The notes: generated by a model not told the origin, from the letters alone. DNA of 7,816 nucleotides from Thiotrichaceae bacterium (GCA_027024625.1 JALVRY010000008.1:1-7816), one strand, 5' to 3'. Positions 1 through 6,934 are shown, counted from the first letter of the stretch. Numbers and translations: made by a program.

Positions 1-733
1 ATTAGGTGAACGTATGATTAGTACAATCAAGGGTGTAACAGACAAACCCATCAAGTATCTCATCATTACACATAATCACCCTGACCATGCCTATGGAGCG
101 ATTGCATTCAAAAAGCTAGGCGGCGTAACAATTATCGGTCATGAAGGTACAAAGAAATACATTGATTCAGGGCGTATTGAACACTCCGTAAACTACCGCA
201 AGACATTTATTGCAAGAGATATGCAAGGTTTTGAACCCGTTGTGCCTGATATGATGATTGGTGGCGAAAATTATACAAAAACACGCATCACATTAGGTGA
301 TCATAATTTCGATATTTACAATACAGGTAGTCACCATTCTTTTGGTGATTTAGTGGTACACCAACTAGAAGAAAACTTTGTCTGGATTTCTGACCTTGCT
401 TTTAATAATCGCACGACATTTATGGCTGACGGTCACTCTCAACATGCAATTGATGCTCAGAACTGGCTATTAAAAACATTTAAAAATGCACGACTCATGA
501 TACCGGGGCACGGCAGTACGCAAACTGCTGACTTCCCAATGGTCAGCAAAACGAGAGATTACATACAACGCTTACGAGATGCGATGGCAAAGGCAATCGA
601 CAATGATATAGAGCTACAAGAAGCGATGGATAACACTGATTTTGCCGACTGGAAAGATGTACTCTTGTACGACCTTAACCATAAAAAGAACATTGACTTT
701 GTTTACCGAGAAATGGAACAAGAGTTATTTTAG
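1..733 (+). CDS. MBL-fold metallo-hydrolase, 5' end missing (partial)
   Basis: This is a metallo-beta-lactamase-fold hydrolase, a family of metal-dependent enzymes acting on thioesters, lactones, phosphodiesters and other substrates; the substrate here cannot be read from the sequence. Counting from the ATG at position 14, the metal-binding signature HxHxDH is intact (His20, His22, Asp24, His25). The later ligands also appear present: His107/His108 in TGSHHSFGD, Asp127 in WISDLAF and His166 in IPGHGS. The reading frame is open to the window edge before that ATG (Leu-Gly-Glu-Arg precede it). Members of the fold normally have several tens of residues before HxHxDH, including the first beta strands, so the true start lies upstream and the ATG at 14 is internal. 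The DKPIKYLIITHNH run resembles the SoxH/quinoprotein-relay type of MBL protein, but that subfamily assignment is tentative. No clear terminator follows the stop codon. Confidence 0.88.
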   Translation, partial: LGERMISTIKGVTDKPIKYLIITHNHPDHAYGAIAFKKLGGVTIIGHEGTKKYIDSGRIEHSVNYRKTFIARDMQGFEPVVPDMMIGGENYTKTRITLGDHNFDIYNTGSHHSFGDLVVHQLEENFVWISDLAFNNRTTFMADGHSQHAIDAQNWLLKTFKNARLMIPGHGSTQTADFPMVSKTRDYIQRLRDAMAKAIDNDIELQEAMDNTDFADWKDVLLYDLNHKKNIDFVYREMEQELF

Positions 734-905
734 CTTCAATCTGAATCCGTGACTTCAATGTACCATAGTGAATAGTGAGATCACGATTCAATTTCCCACT
801 CTGGTTTATCAAGTATTCAGGAAGCTTAATTTAGACTGATTTGTGCTTTCTAAACACTTTTATCTGAGAACTATTAACACGTTTTCAGATACGCTCCTAT
901 TTTTT

Positions 906-911
906 AAAGGG
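906..911 (+). promoter_or_regulatory. Ribosome binding site that fixes the Sel1 gene start
   Basis: AAAGGG lies about 9 bases before the ATG at 921, a normal Shine-Dalgarno distance. The in-frame GTG at 843 has no comparable site, so this element supports the ATG as the real start. Confidence 0.55.
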
Positions 912-920
912 TTTCTCACT

Positions 921-1430
921 ATGATTAAAAAAATACTGATTATCTGCTTATTACTCTCTGGCTCTCTTTCCTATGCTCAAAAAGCATCAACAGGCCACGA
1001 CACTCAGCTCAGTCCACACCAAGCTTTTAAACAAACCAAAAGACTCGCAAGAAAAAATAACCCCATTGCACTTTACAATCTTGGAGTCATGTATGAGGTG
1101 GGCATGGGTACTAAAAAAAATATACGCAAAGCCTATTTAAGCTATAAAAAGTCAGCTAGAAAAGGATATGCACCCGCTCAATATAACATTGCCAATATGT
1201 ACTCTCATGGTAGAGGGACAAAAAAAGATGTAAAACGAGCCGTTAAATGGCTAAAAAAATCAGCCAAACAAGGTTACGCCAAAGCGCAATACAACTTAGC
1301 AATGAAATATGGCAAAGGCGAGGGTGTAAAGAAAAGCGAAAGAAGAGCAAAAAGATGGTTAGAAAAAGCGGCAAAACAAGGGCTACAACCTGCTATTCAA
1401 CTATTGAACCAAATCAAACAACAGCACTAA
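921..1430 (+). CDS. Exported Sel1-repeat (TPR-like) protein
   Basis: This 169-residue protein has a typical Sec signal peptide: Lys3-Lys4, a hydrophobic core at residues 5-15 and a likely signal peptidase I cut after Ser-Tyr-Ala19. The mature protein should be periplasmic or secreted. Three Sel1-like repeats of exactly 36 residues follow (about 47-82, 83-118, 119-154), each with the pattern A-x-YNL/I-A-x-MY-x-x-G-x-G and ending in W/Y-x-x-K-(S/A)-A-(K/R)-(Q/K)-G. Such repeats form helical hairpins that scaffold protein contacts; no enzyme activity is implied. The mature chain is unusually rich in Lys and Arg, so it should be strongly basic. I chose the ATG at 921 over the in-frame GTG at 843 because the signal peptide begins right there, a ribosome binding site precedes it, and the extra 26 residues would bury the signal peptide inside the chain. 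The gene converges on the operon ending at 1571. The function is unknown. Confidence 0.85.
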   Translation: MIKKILIICLLLSGSLSYAQKASTGHDTQLSPHQAFKQTKRLARKNNPIALYNLGVMYEVGMGTKKNIRKAYLSYKKSARKGYAPAQYNIANMYSHGRGTKKDVKRAVKWLKKSAKQGYAKAQYNLAMKYGKGEGVKKSERRAKRWLEKAAKQGLQPAIQLLNQIKQQH

Positions 1431-1492
1431 TACCCAAACAATAGCCAAAATTTTTGGATATTCGTGACTAACTAAATTGAAATTCAAGAATT

Positions 1493-1535
1493 TTTTATTC
1501 GTTAGGCCATTCCAGAGAAAGCCTAACGAATAAAA
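1493..1535. repeat. Perfect 15-bp inverted repeat, possible transcription barrier
   Basis: The arms TTTTATTCGTTAGGC (1493-1507) and GCCTAACGAATAAAA (1521-1535) are exact reverse complements around a 13-base spacer. It lies between two converging genes (stops at 1430 and 1571), where a bidirectional terminator would be expected. The polarity is wrong for a classical intrinsic terminator, however: on either strand the RNA hairpin begins with U and ends with A, and no U-run follows. It could be a 3'-end-stabilising hairpin, a rho-linked end, a protein-binding palindrome or part of a dispersed repeat. The palindrome itself is certain; its role is inferred. Confidence 0.6.
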
Positions 1536-1570
1536 TGTCAATATCAAAAACCGAGCAATTTATAACTGGC

Positions 1571-3394
1571 TTAGAGACTTCTTAGCAATACCGTAAAACG
1601 CACACTCCGTTCATCTAATTTACGCAGAGTCTTGCTATTTGTCGGAGCAAATAAACTTTCTGACACACCTGAAGCGATCAATTTTTGTTTGACGATTTGC
1701 ATACGTTGGGCACTCAATTTGTTGTTAATAATTTCTGTACCCGTTTTATCTGAATAACCAGCCACACTAATCTGAACAGATTTGTTGGATTTATTTGCTA
1801 GTGGAATTAATTTATCTAACAATAATCCCACTTCTTCTACGCGGCGATTCGCTAACTCAGATAGCAGTATCGAATTATTATCAAAAGGAATTTGAATACT
1901 CTCTATTTTACTCTTTACTGCATTTAAACGAGGCAAGTTAGGATCAAAGGTTTTAAGATTTCTCACGTCAATCTGACTCAGTCCAACCACCTGTCGCCAG
2001 TGGCTTTTCAGGTCATCTGCCCATTCTAGCGGCGCCTTTCCTGATACCAGCAGGCGTGACTTTTTTACCACCAAACTCACTTGTTTAGGAGGATTTAATA
2101 ACTGTTTTGTACGAGAAAGAATAATTGCATCATCAGCTGATAAATACGGCTGTGTATTCACCACAATTGCTTTATCTGCATTGAGATCATGCAATAATTT
2201 TTCGGGTGATTGAGCTAATGGATCAACAAGTAGGTTGATCTGCTTATTCTCAAGTGAATTATTGATAACAGCAATACCCGGCTCCGCACGCAAACGATCA
2301 AGCCAAGTATTCCATTGTTTTTCTTGCTTTGACGCAATCGCTTTAGCTTGCATTTCTGCCGCTGATTTTGCTTGCTCAGTCGCTAGAGTATTTTGATGGT
2401 GGTTATAGGCCCAATACCCCAAACCAATGGCAAGCAATAGTGAAACGATATAGAGCGGTAAATGGCTACTTTTTTTCTCCTGCATTTGTGACTTTAAACA
2501 ACGCTGTAATAAGGGTTGTGTTCCATCAAATACGTGTTGATCAGCATCAGCCTCTATTAAAACAGAGGCATATTTTATTTGGATAAACTCTAAAGTTGTA
2601 GTCAACAGACGACGGATATTTTCTGGTGGAGCTCCTCTTACCACCGCCGCTAAAATCATATCTGAACTATATTCAAAGAATATGGTTAAGTGCTTTAATT
2701 TTAGGGTGTTGAGCTCAGCTGTATCACCTTCCTTACCAAGAGAACTATGAATAAAGTCCTGTATTTTACTTAGCGTTTCAGACTGTATTTCATCATCTTG
2801 TGTTACAACACGCTCTAACGCCGCTTGTTGCAATAAAGTATTATCTTTTCGACTGATCAAGAAAACCTGTTCAACTTGAAACACCAAGCTTTTCAATAAC
2901 ACAACTTCAGAAAAGCTACGTCCTGTTCGCCATGCTTCAAATCGCCAGAGTAATGATTTTAGGGTAAAACTTTGCTCCAAGAGTTGATTAAATGTCTCCA
3001 TCATCTGACTCAAGGCTTCACTAATTGATTTGCGAATCGCAGGTCCCATCACTGGGTACAAAGCATCAGCAACAGGTTGAGGATTTTCAACAATGGAGGT
3101 TTTCAATGCCGATTGAATCGTCGGAGCAAGAGCATTCGCCACTGTATTATCTTGAGCAATTCGCAGGGACAAGGCTTCAGATATAACTTTCGCGACAGAC
3201 TCACTGTACTTATGATGATCCTTTAAGCGTTCCTTAAATTCAGTTAATTCTTCATAATCTTTTCCGAATAAAGCTGTACGTAAAATTCTCAACTCATTTT
3301 CGGAAGTTGATGAAGACTCAGTGCTTGCTAACTGCTCTGGCTCATCAACAGGATCATCATCTAGAAAATCCATTGTAGGAATCGTATCTGGCAT
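1571..3394 (-). CDS. Inner-membrane protein with C-terminal OmpA-like peptidoglycan-binding domain
   Basis: This 607-residue protein has no N-terminal signal peptide. Residues 1-35 are acidic and Ser-rich. Residues 36-300 form a large, mostly helical region that begins with an LRxxLFG motif (LFG at 42-44). One membrane segment at about 312-330 follows a Lys-Lys pair, which puts the N-terminal part in the cytoplasm and the C-terminal part in the periplasm. Residues 331-360 look like a helical linker. Residues 365-480 contain a beta-rich stretch whose end (about 438-480) loosely resembles a BON domain. Residues 500-605 form an OmpA-like domain. In this family an Asp and an Arg 15 residues apart contact diaminopimelate; here Asp549 (AGYSDKTG) and Arg564 (LSAQR) keep that spacing, although the usual TD reads SD. 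It is the second gene of a two-gene operon, starting 9 bases after the coiled-coil gene, with an AGG overlapping that gene's stop codon, so translation is probably coupled. I recall similar conserved proteins annotated only as 'OmpA family'; the function is unknown. Confidence 0.85.
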   Translation of the reverse strand: MPDTIPTMDFLDDDPVDEPEQLASTESSSTSENELRILRTALFGKDYEELTEFKERLKDHHKYSESVAKVISEALSLRIAQDNTVANALAPTIQSALKTSIVENPQPVADALYPVMGPAIRKSISEALSQMMETFNQLLEQSFTLKSLLWRFEAWRTGRSFSEVVLLKSLVFQVEQVFLISRKDNTLLQQAALERVVTQDDEIQSETLSKIQDFIHSSLGKEGDTAELNTLKLKHLTIFFEYSSDMILAAVVRGAPPENIRRLLTTTLEFIQIKYASVLIEADADQHVFDGTQPLLQRCLKSQMQEKKSSHLPLYIVSLLLAIGLGYWAYNHHQNTLATEQAKSAAEMQAKAIASKQEKQWNTWLDRLRAEPGIAVINNSLENKQINLLVDPLAQSPEKLLHDLNADKAIVVNTQPYLSADDAIILSRTKQLLNPPKQVSLVVKKSRLLVSGKAPLEWADDLKSHWRQVVGLSQIDVRNLKTFDPNLPRLNAVKSKIESIQIPFDNNSILLSELANRRVEEVGLLLDKLIPLANKSNKSVQISVAGYSDKTGTEIINNKLSAQRMQIVKQKLIASGVSESLFAPTNSKTLRKLDERSVRFTVLLRSL

Positions 3395-3403
3395 GAGATA
3401 AAC

Positions 3404-3961
3404 CTAGCTTCTTTTATCGCTTTCTAATAGTTCCTTAGCCACTCCACTAAGCAAACCAGCTAAAGCTTTTCTATCGGCTTTATCATATTGCAACTGCTTG
3501 ATTGCCTGTTCTAATTTCAAGCTGATTTCCTCATTCACTCGACGAATTGCCTGATTGGTTTTACTCGTTTCATTAATCATTTTCTCATGCAACTGAGACT
3601 GTGTTTTCTGTGTTTTTGCTTCAAGTTGTGAAATCTTGTGTGTTATGTGACTAAACTTACTTTTTACATGATCATTTTCATTTTGGCGTGCTTTGGTTTC
3701 ATCTGCCAATAAGCTCATTAATGCTGATAACTCTTGGTTCATATCATCAAAACGCTTATCCATTTCAGCTTGCATAGTATTAAGAGAAGTATCTAACAAC
3801 CTCTCTAGCTCCATACGTCTTTCTTCTGCTTTTTGTGCTTGCTCACCAAAAAGTATGCTTCTAACTAGATCAAGGCTGTCATTCTCTGAACTATTTGTTG
3901 CTGGATTATTTTCATTTTTCTTCACAGGAACCTGAGGAGGATTTGCAATTGCTGTCGTCAT
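3404..3961 (-). CDS. Coiled-coil protein with LFG motif, partner of the OmpA-like membrane protein
   Basis: This 185-residue protein has neither a signal peptide nor a membrane segment, so it is probably cytoplasmic. The first 28 residues are low-complexity and Pro/Asn/Ser-rich. A motif LDLVRSILFGEQ follows (LFG at 37-39). Residues 40 to about 160 are strongly charged with heptad-like Leu/Met/Ile spacing, indicating a long coiled coil. The C-terminus (about 160-180, ADRKALAGLLSGVAKEL) looks like a separate short helix and may be a conserved contact site. It is the first gene of the operon. The LFG motif resembles the one at residues 42-44 of the downstream protein, which suggests both bind the same partner or each other. 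The upstream sequence has only a weak Shine-Dalgarno match. I do not recognise a named family; the role as a complex subunit is inferred from gene order and the shared motif. Confidence 0.8.
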   Translation of the reverse strand: MTTAIANPPQVPVKKNENNPATNSSENDSLDLVRSILFGEQAQKAEERRMELERLLDTSLNTMQAEMDKRFDDMNQELSALMSLLADETKARQNENDHVKSKFSHITHKISQLEAKTQKTQSQLHEKMINETSKTNQAIRRVNEEISLKLEQAIKQLQYDKADRKALAGLLSGVAKELLESDKRS

Positions 3962-4006
3962 GGTGAATACCCATTCATTAGTTTTTTTATTTAAGGCTTA
4001 TTGGTA

Positions 4007-4035
4007 TTTATAAATAAAATAAAGTGAAGGGTCAT
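4007..4035 (-). promoter_or_regulatory. Candidate sigma-70 promoter for the coiled-coil/OmpA-like operon
   Basis: On the minus strand, ATGACC (4035-4030; 4 of 6 matches to TTGACA) and TATAAA (4012-4007; 5 of 6 matches to TATAAT) are separated by 17 bases. Transcription would start near 4000, leaving a leader of about 40 bases before the ATG at 3961. The surrounding sequence is AT-rich, so a chance match is possible. Confidence 0.4.
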
Positions 4036-4054
4036 AAATTTACGACAGATGGAA

Positions 4055-4063
4055 TGCTATGAT
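4055..4063 (+). promoter_or_regulatory. Candidate extended -10 promoter element for yaiI
   Basis: TGCTATGAT fits an extended -10 element (TGnTATnAT type). It would give a start near 4070 and a leader of roughly 24 bases before the ATG at 4094. No convincing -35 hexamer lies upstream, and no good Shine-Dalgarno precedes the ATG. Confidence 0.3.
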
Positions 4064-4093
4064 TGGATCTTAAACTATAGACAATAGACACTT

Positions 4094-4552
4094 ATGAAAA
4101 TTTGGGTAGATGCTGACGCGTGCCCCGTCGTCATTAAAGAAACATTATTTAGAGCCTCTGAACGCACAGGGGTTGAAATTACACTGGTCGCTAATCATAC
4201 ATTACAAATTCCTCGCTTGCAGAGTATTAGCTTTATTCAAGTATCATCAGGCTTTGATGTGGCAGATGATGAGATAGTTAAACGTATTAAAGCCGGCGAT
4301 TTATTAATAAGCAGTGATATTCCACTCGCTGCCGAAGTTATCGAAAAAGGAGCCTTCGCGTTAAGCCCTAGAGGTGAGGCATTTTCAGCCGATAATATAA
4401 AAGCGAGGCTCACCATGCGAGATTTTATGGAAACTATGCGATCCAGCGGCATCCAATCTGGTCGACAGGCTCCACTTAGCAAGACTGATCGACAAGCTTT
4501 TGCAAATCATTTAGATCGAATGCTACAAAAATACCATAAGAAACCAAAATAA
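4094..4552 (+). CDS. yaiI: UPF0178 / DUF188 family protein, YaiI-like
   Basis: This 152-residue protein matches the YaiI/YqxD (UPF0178, DUF188) family along its length, and the size equals that of E. coli YaiI as I recall it. The family hallmark [14 protein letters not shown] is at residues 3-16. Further family features are VANHTLQIP (33-41), [13 protein letters not shown] (51-63), a [20 protein letters not shown] stretch (68-87) and [13 protein letters not shown] (90-102). The repeated acidic positions (Asp6, Asp8, Asp58, Asp59, Asp75) fit a PIN-like metal-binding fold, so a nuclease-type activity is plausible, but no function is established for the family to my knowledge. It should be cytosolic. 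It is transcribed away from the coiled-coil/OmpA operon; the aldehyde dehydrogenase gene follows 73 bases later on the same strand with no visible terminator, so read-through is possible. Confidence 0.93.
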   Translation: MKIWVDADACPVVIKETLFRASERTGVEITLVANHTLQIPRLQSISFIQVSSGFDVADDEIVKRIKAGDLLISSDIPLAAEVIEKGAFALSPRGEAFSADNIKARLTMRDFMETMRSSGIQSGRQAPLSKTDRQAFANHLDRMLQKYHKKPK

Positions 4553-4625
4553 ATTAAGCTCCGAGCATCAAAAATAACAATTCTGGCGTATAAACATAAG
4601 AGCAACTAAATCAAAGGAATACACC

Positions 4626-6056
4626 ATGCACTACCCTTTACAAGTTCCACAGGCAAAGCACTCAGGAAAAATATTACAGGTTAACTCACCTTATGACAGT
4701 TCATCCGTGGGTAGTGTTGATGTTTTGGATGCATCTGGTGCAAATCAGGCATTGCAAAATGCAGCAGACCTTTTTGCTGACAAATCTCAATGGCTTCCTG
4801 CTGAGCAACGTATGCATATCTTAGAAAAGACCGCAACCCTGATGCAAGAACGCTACGATGATTTAGTCATGCTCGCCGTAACAGAAGGCGGCAAACCTCT
4901 TCTTGATACACGAATTGAAATGACACGGGCTATTGATGGTATTAAGAGCTGTATTGAATGTATGCGTACCGAATCAGGTACTGAGATTCCAATGGGCTTA
5001 AATGCAGCCTCAGCTAATCGTATTGCTTTTACTCAAAAAGAAGCTCGTGGGGTCGTTTTGGCATTTAGTGCATTTAATCACCCCATCAACCTGATCATCC
5101 ACCAAGTTGCCCCAGCCATTGCAACAGGCTGTCCTGTTATTATTAAACCTGCCTCTGATACCCCTTTATCGGCCTTTGCATTTGCCGCACTACTCACAGA
5201 AGCAGGCTTGCCTGATGGTTGGTGTCAAGCAATTGCTATCGAAGATTTAGACATTGCAGGTAATATGGTGGCAGATAAACGTGTGGATTTCTTTAGCTTT
5301 ATTGGTAGTGCAAAAGTTGGTTGGATGTTGCGATCTCGCCTTGCCGCAGGTACACATTGTGCCTTAGAGCATGGTGGTGTTGCTCCTGTCATCGTCGCAG
5401 AAGATGCTGACTTAAACGATATTTTACCCTTATTATCAAAAGGTGGGCTGTATCACGCGGGGCAAGTTTGTGTATCCGTACAACGTGTTTTTGCTCATGC
5501 TTCAATTGTTGATGAGGTGACCAATGGCCTAGTTTCCCTAGCACAACAAGCGACAATTGGTGACCCTACGCAAGAAAATACCGATATTGGCCCTTTAATT
5601 CGCCCCCGAGAGGTTGAGCGGATTGATAGCTGGGTACAAGAAGCTATCGATGAAGGTGCACAGCTACTCTGTGGTGGTAAACCACTGGCTAATAACTGCT
5701 ATGCCACTACCATTTTGTTAAACCCAAGCCCCGACAGCAAAGTTAGTCGCCAAGAAATTTTTGGCCCCGTAATTTGTATCTACAGCTATACCGATCTCGA
5801 CAATGCCATTGCTCAAGCCAATTCCCTACCCTATGCTTTCCAAGCCTCAGTATGCACAAAAAATATTGATACCGCCCTCTATGTCAGTAAGCAACTCGCT
5901 GCCGCTACTGTTATGGTAAACGACCACACTGCCTTCCGCGTGGATTGGATGCCCTTTGCAGGCTTACGTGAATCAGGCTATGGGACTGGCGGTATTCCCT
6001 ATACTTACAGAGATATGCAGATTGAAAAGCTGACAGTTATTCGGACTAGCGTATAA
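4626..6056 (+). CDS. NAD(P)-dependent aldehyde dehydrogenase
   Basis: This 476-residue member of the aldehyde dehydrogenase superfamily oxidises an aldehyde to an acid with NAD(P)+, in the cytosol. The catalytic set is complete: Asn151 (SAFNHP, oxyanion hole), Lys174 (IIKPAS, cofactor binding), the nucleotide-binding loop FIGSAKVG (225-232), general-base Glu248 (LEHGG), nucleophile Cys282 (GQVC) and Glu377 (QEIFGP). Length is normal. The general-base motif reads LEHGG rather than the common LELGG, and the overall style resembles the lactaldehyde / phosphonoacetaldehyde-like branches; the substrate cannot be assigned. The start is supported by AAAGGA at 4613-4618, seven bases before the ATG. 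The gene ends 6 bases from the convergent rsmA stop, so the two transcripts must either end inside each other's genes or overlap. Confidence 0.93.
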   Translation: MHYPLQVPQAKHSGKILQVNSPYDSSSVGSVDVLDASGANQALQNAADLFADKSQWLPAEQRMHILEKTATLMQERYDDLVMLAVTEGGKPLLDTRIEMTRAIDGIKSCIECMRTESGTEIPMGLNAASANRIAFTQKEARGVVLAFSAFNHPINLIIHQVAPAIATGCPVIIKPASDTPLSAFAFAALLTEAGLPDGWCQAIAIEDLDIAGNMVADKRVDFFSFIGSAKVGWMLRSRLAAGTHCALEHGGVAPVIVAEDADLNDILPLLSKGGLYHAGQVCVSVQRVFAHASIVDEVTNGLVSLAQQATIGDPTQENTDIGPLIRPREVERIDSWVQEAIDEGAQLLCGGKPLANNCYATTILLNPSPDSKVSRQEIFGPVICIYSYTDLDNAIAQANSLPYAFQASVCTKNIDTALYVSKQLAAATVMVNDHTAFRVDWMPFAGLRESGYGTGGIPYTYRDMQIEKLTVIRTSV

Positions 6057-6062
6057 AACTTT

Positions 6063-6836
6063 TCAGATATTACTTAAATTTACATAGTCTTCTACAGATA
6101 ACTGTTCAGGTCTTAGGTTTGGGTCTATACCAACACTTTCAATTTGCTCTACGGTTAAGAAACTTTTTAATGAGTTTCTTAGTGTTTTACGTCGTTTAGA
6201 AAAAGCTTCTTTAACCAACTTTGATAAGTAATCATGGTTTTTTGAAACATGAGGTAGCTTATCCCATGGTTTTATTTTTAAAACCGCTGAATCTACTTTA
6301 GGTGGAGGGCTAAATGCCGCAGGTGAGACATAGAATAGATATTCTGTTTGGCAAAAATACTGCACCATAACAGATAAACGCCCATAATCTTTTCCACCGG
6401 GTACTGCGGTTAGGCGATCTACCACTTCTTTTTGCAGCATAAAGTGCATGTCTTTAATGTGATTACGATGTTCTAGCAAACTAAAAATTAGAGGGGTTGA
6501 TATATTGTACGGAAGATTTCCAACAACTCTGAGTTTATCATTTTCTTTATCTAACAAACTTGAGAAATCAAATCGCAATGCGTCTACATTGTGAATGGTA
6601 AGTTTCCCTTGATTTTTTTGCTGTAGACGCTGAACGACATCACGGTCAATTTCTACTACATCAAGCTTGTCAATATACTCAAGCAGTGGAAAAGTTAATG
6701 CGCCTAGACCTGGACCGATCTCGACCAATTTATCATCTGATTTTGGGCTAACGGCATAAATAATTTTTTGAATAACGCTGAGATCACTCAAAAAGTGTTG
6801 CCCAAAACGTTTTTTAGTTTGGTATCTTTTAGCCAT
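6063..6836 (-). CDS. rsmA: 16S rRNA (adenine1518/1519-N6)-dimethyltransferase
   Basis: RsmA (KsgA) transfers four methyl groups from S-adenosylmethionine to two adjacent adenines near the 3' end of 16S rRNA late in small-subunit assembly. The 257-residue sequence is full length. It shows the N-terminal RFGQHFLSD (10-18), the SAM-binding motif I VEIGPGLGALT (38-48), the acidic end of strand 2 VVEID (60-64), DALRFDF (85-91), the catalytic motif IV NLPYNIS (107-113), and the C-terminal RNA-binding part with PPPKVDSAV (177-185) and FSKRRKTLRNSL (212-223). The start is supported by the MAKRYQTKKRFGQHFL beginning, although no strong Shine-Dalgarno is visible. In many gammaproteobacteria the gene sits with surA, pdxA, apaG and apaH; here the upstream neighbour is a terminator and an OmpA gene, and the downstream neighbour converges on it. 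It therefore appears to be transcribed alone, from a promoter within about 6837-6904 that I could not place. Confidence 0.97.
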   Translation of the reverse strand: MAKRYQTKKRFGQHFLSDLSVIQKIIYAVSPKSDDKLVEIGPGLGALTFPLLEYIDKLDVVEIDRDVVQRLQQKNQGKLTIHNVDALRFDFSSLLDKENDKLRVVGNLPYNISTPLIFSLLEHRNHIKDMHFMLQKEVVDRLTAVPGGKDYGRLSVMVQYFCQTEYLFYVSPAAFSPPPKVDSAVLKIKPWDKLPHVSKNHDYLSKLVKEAFSKRRKTLRNSLKSFLTVEQIESVGIDPNLRPEQLSVEDYVNLSNI

Positions 6837-6904
6837 TAGGGAGTGCTATCCATTATTTTACTGACCCTATGAGAGTAGCATAGAGCAACTATTCTTTGTG
6901 CAAT

Positions 6905-6934
6905 AAAAAAAGGGCAAGATTTCTCCTGCCCTTT
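6905..6934 (-). terminator. Intrinsic terminator of the TSP3/OmpA gene
   Basis: AAAGGGCA (6909-6916) pairs perfectly with TGCCCTTT (6927-6934). Two more pairs beyond a mismatch close a TTTC tetraloop. Read on the minus strand, the hairpin is followed by a run of U (complement of 6911-6905). It lies about 50 bases after the OmpA stop codon at 6984 and before the rsmA start, so it separates the two same-strand genes. Confidence 0.88.

Noticed and set aside
14..16. ATG at 14 as the start of the MBL-fold gene
   Set aside because: The frame is open upstream, and the fold needs N-terminal strands before HxHxDH that would be missing.
770..789. Small hairpin GAAT-GTGA/TCAC-ATTC after the MBL gene as a terminator or CRP site
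   Set aside because: The stem is interrupted with a very tight loop and no U-run, and the GTGA/TCAC spacing is 2 rather than the 6 bases of a CRP site.
874..903. Promoter TTAACA-N18-TATTTT before the Sel1 gene
   Set aside because: The predicted start near 910 would leave most of the ribosome binding site at 906-911 untranscribed.
843..920. GTG at 843 as the start of the Sel1 gene
   Set aside because: It would add 26 residues in front of a clear signal peptide and lacks a ribosome binding site, while the ATG at 921 has both.
1445..1457. Short palindrome CCAAAATTTTTGG
   Set aside because: The one-base centre cannot form an RNA hairpin, and such AT palindromes are expected by chance in AT-rich DNA.
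1501..1527. Integron attC-like core sequences GTTAGGC and GCCTAAC
   Set aside because: In a true attC site the RYYYAAC core comes first and GTTRRRY last. Here the order is reversed, the spacer is only 13 bases and there is no cassette structure or integrase.
1571..3961. Type VI secretion or flagellar stator locus
   Set aside because: Only the OmpA-like end and topology are similar; no other component of either system is present and the cytoplasmic domain is not that of TssL or MotB.
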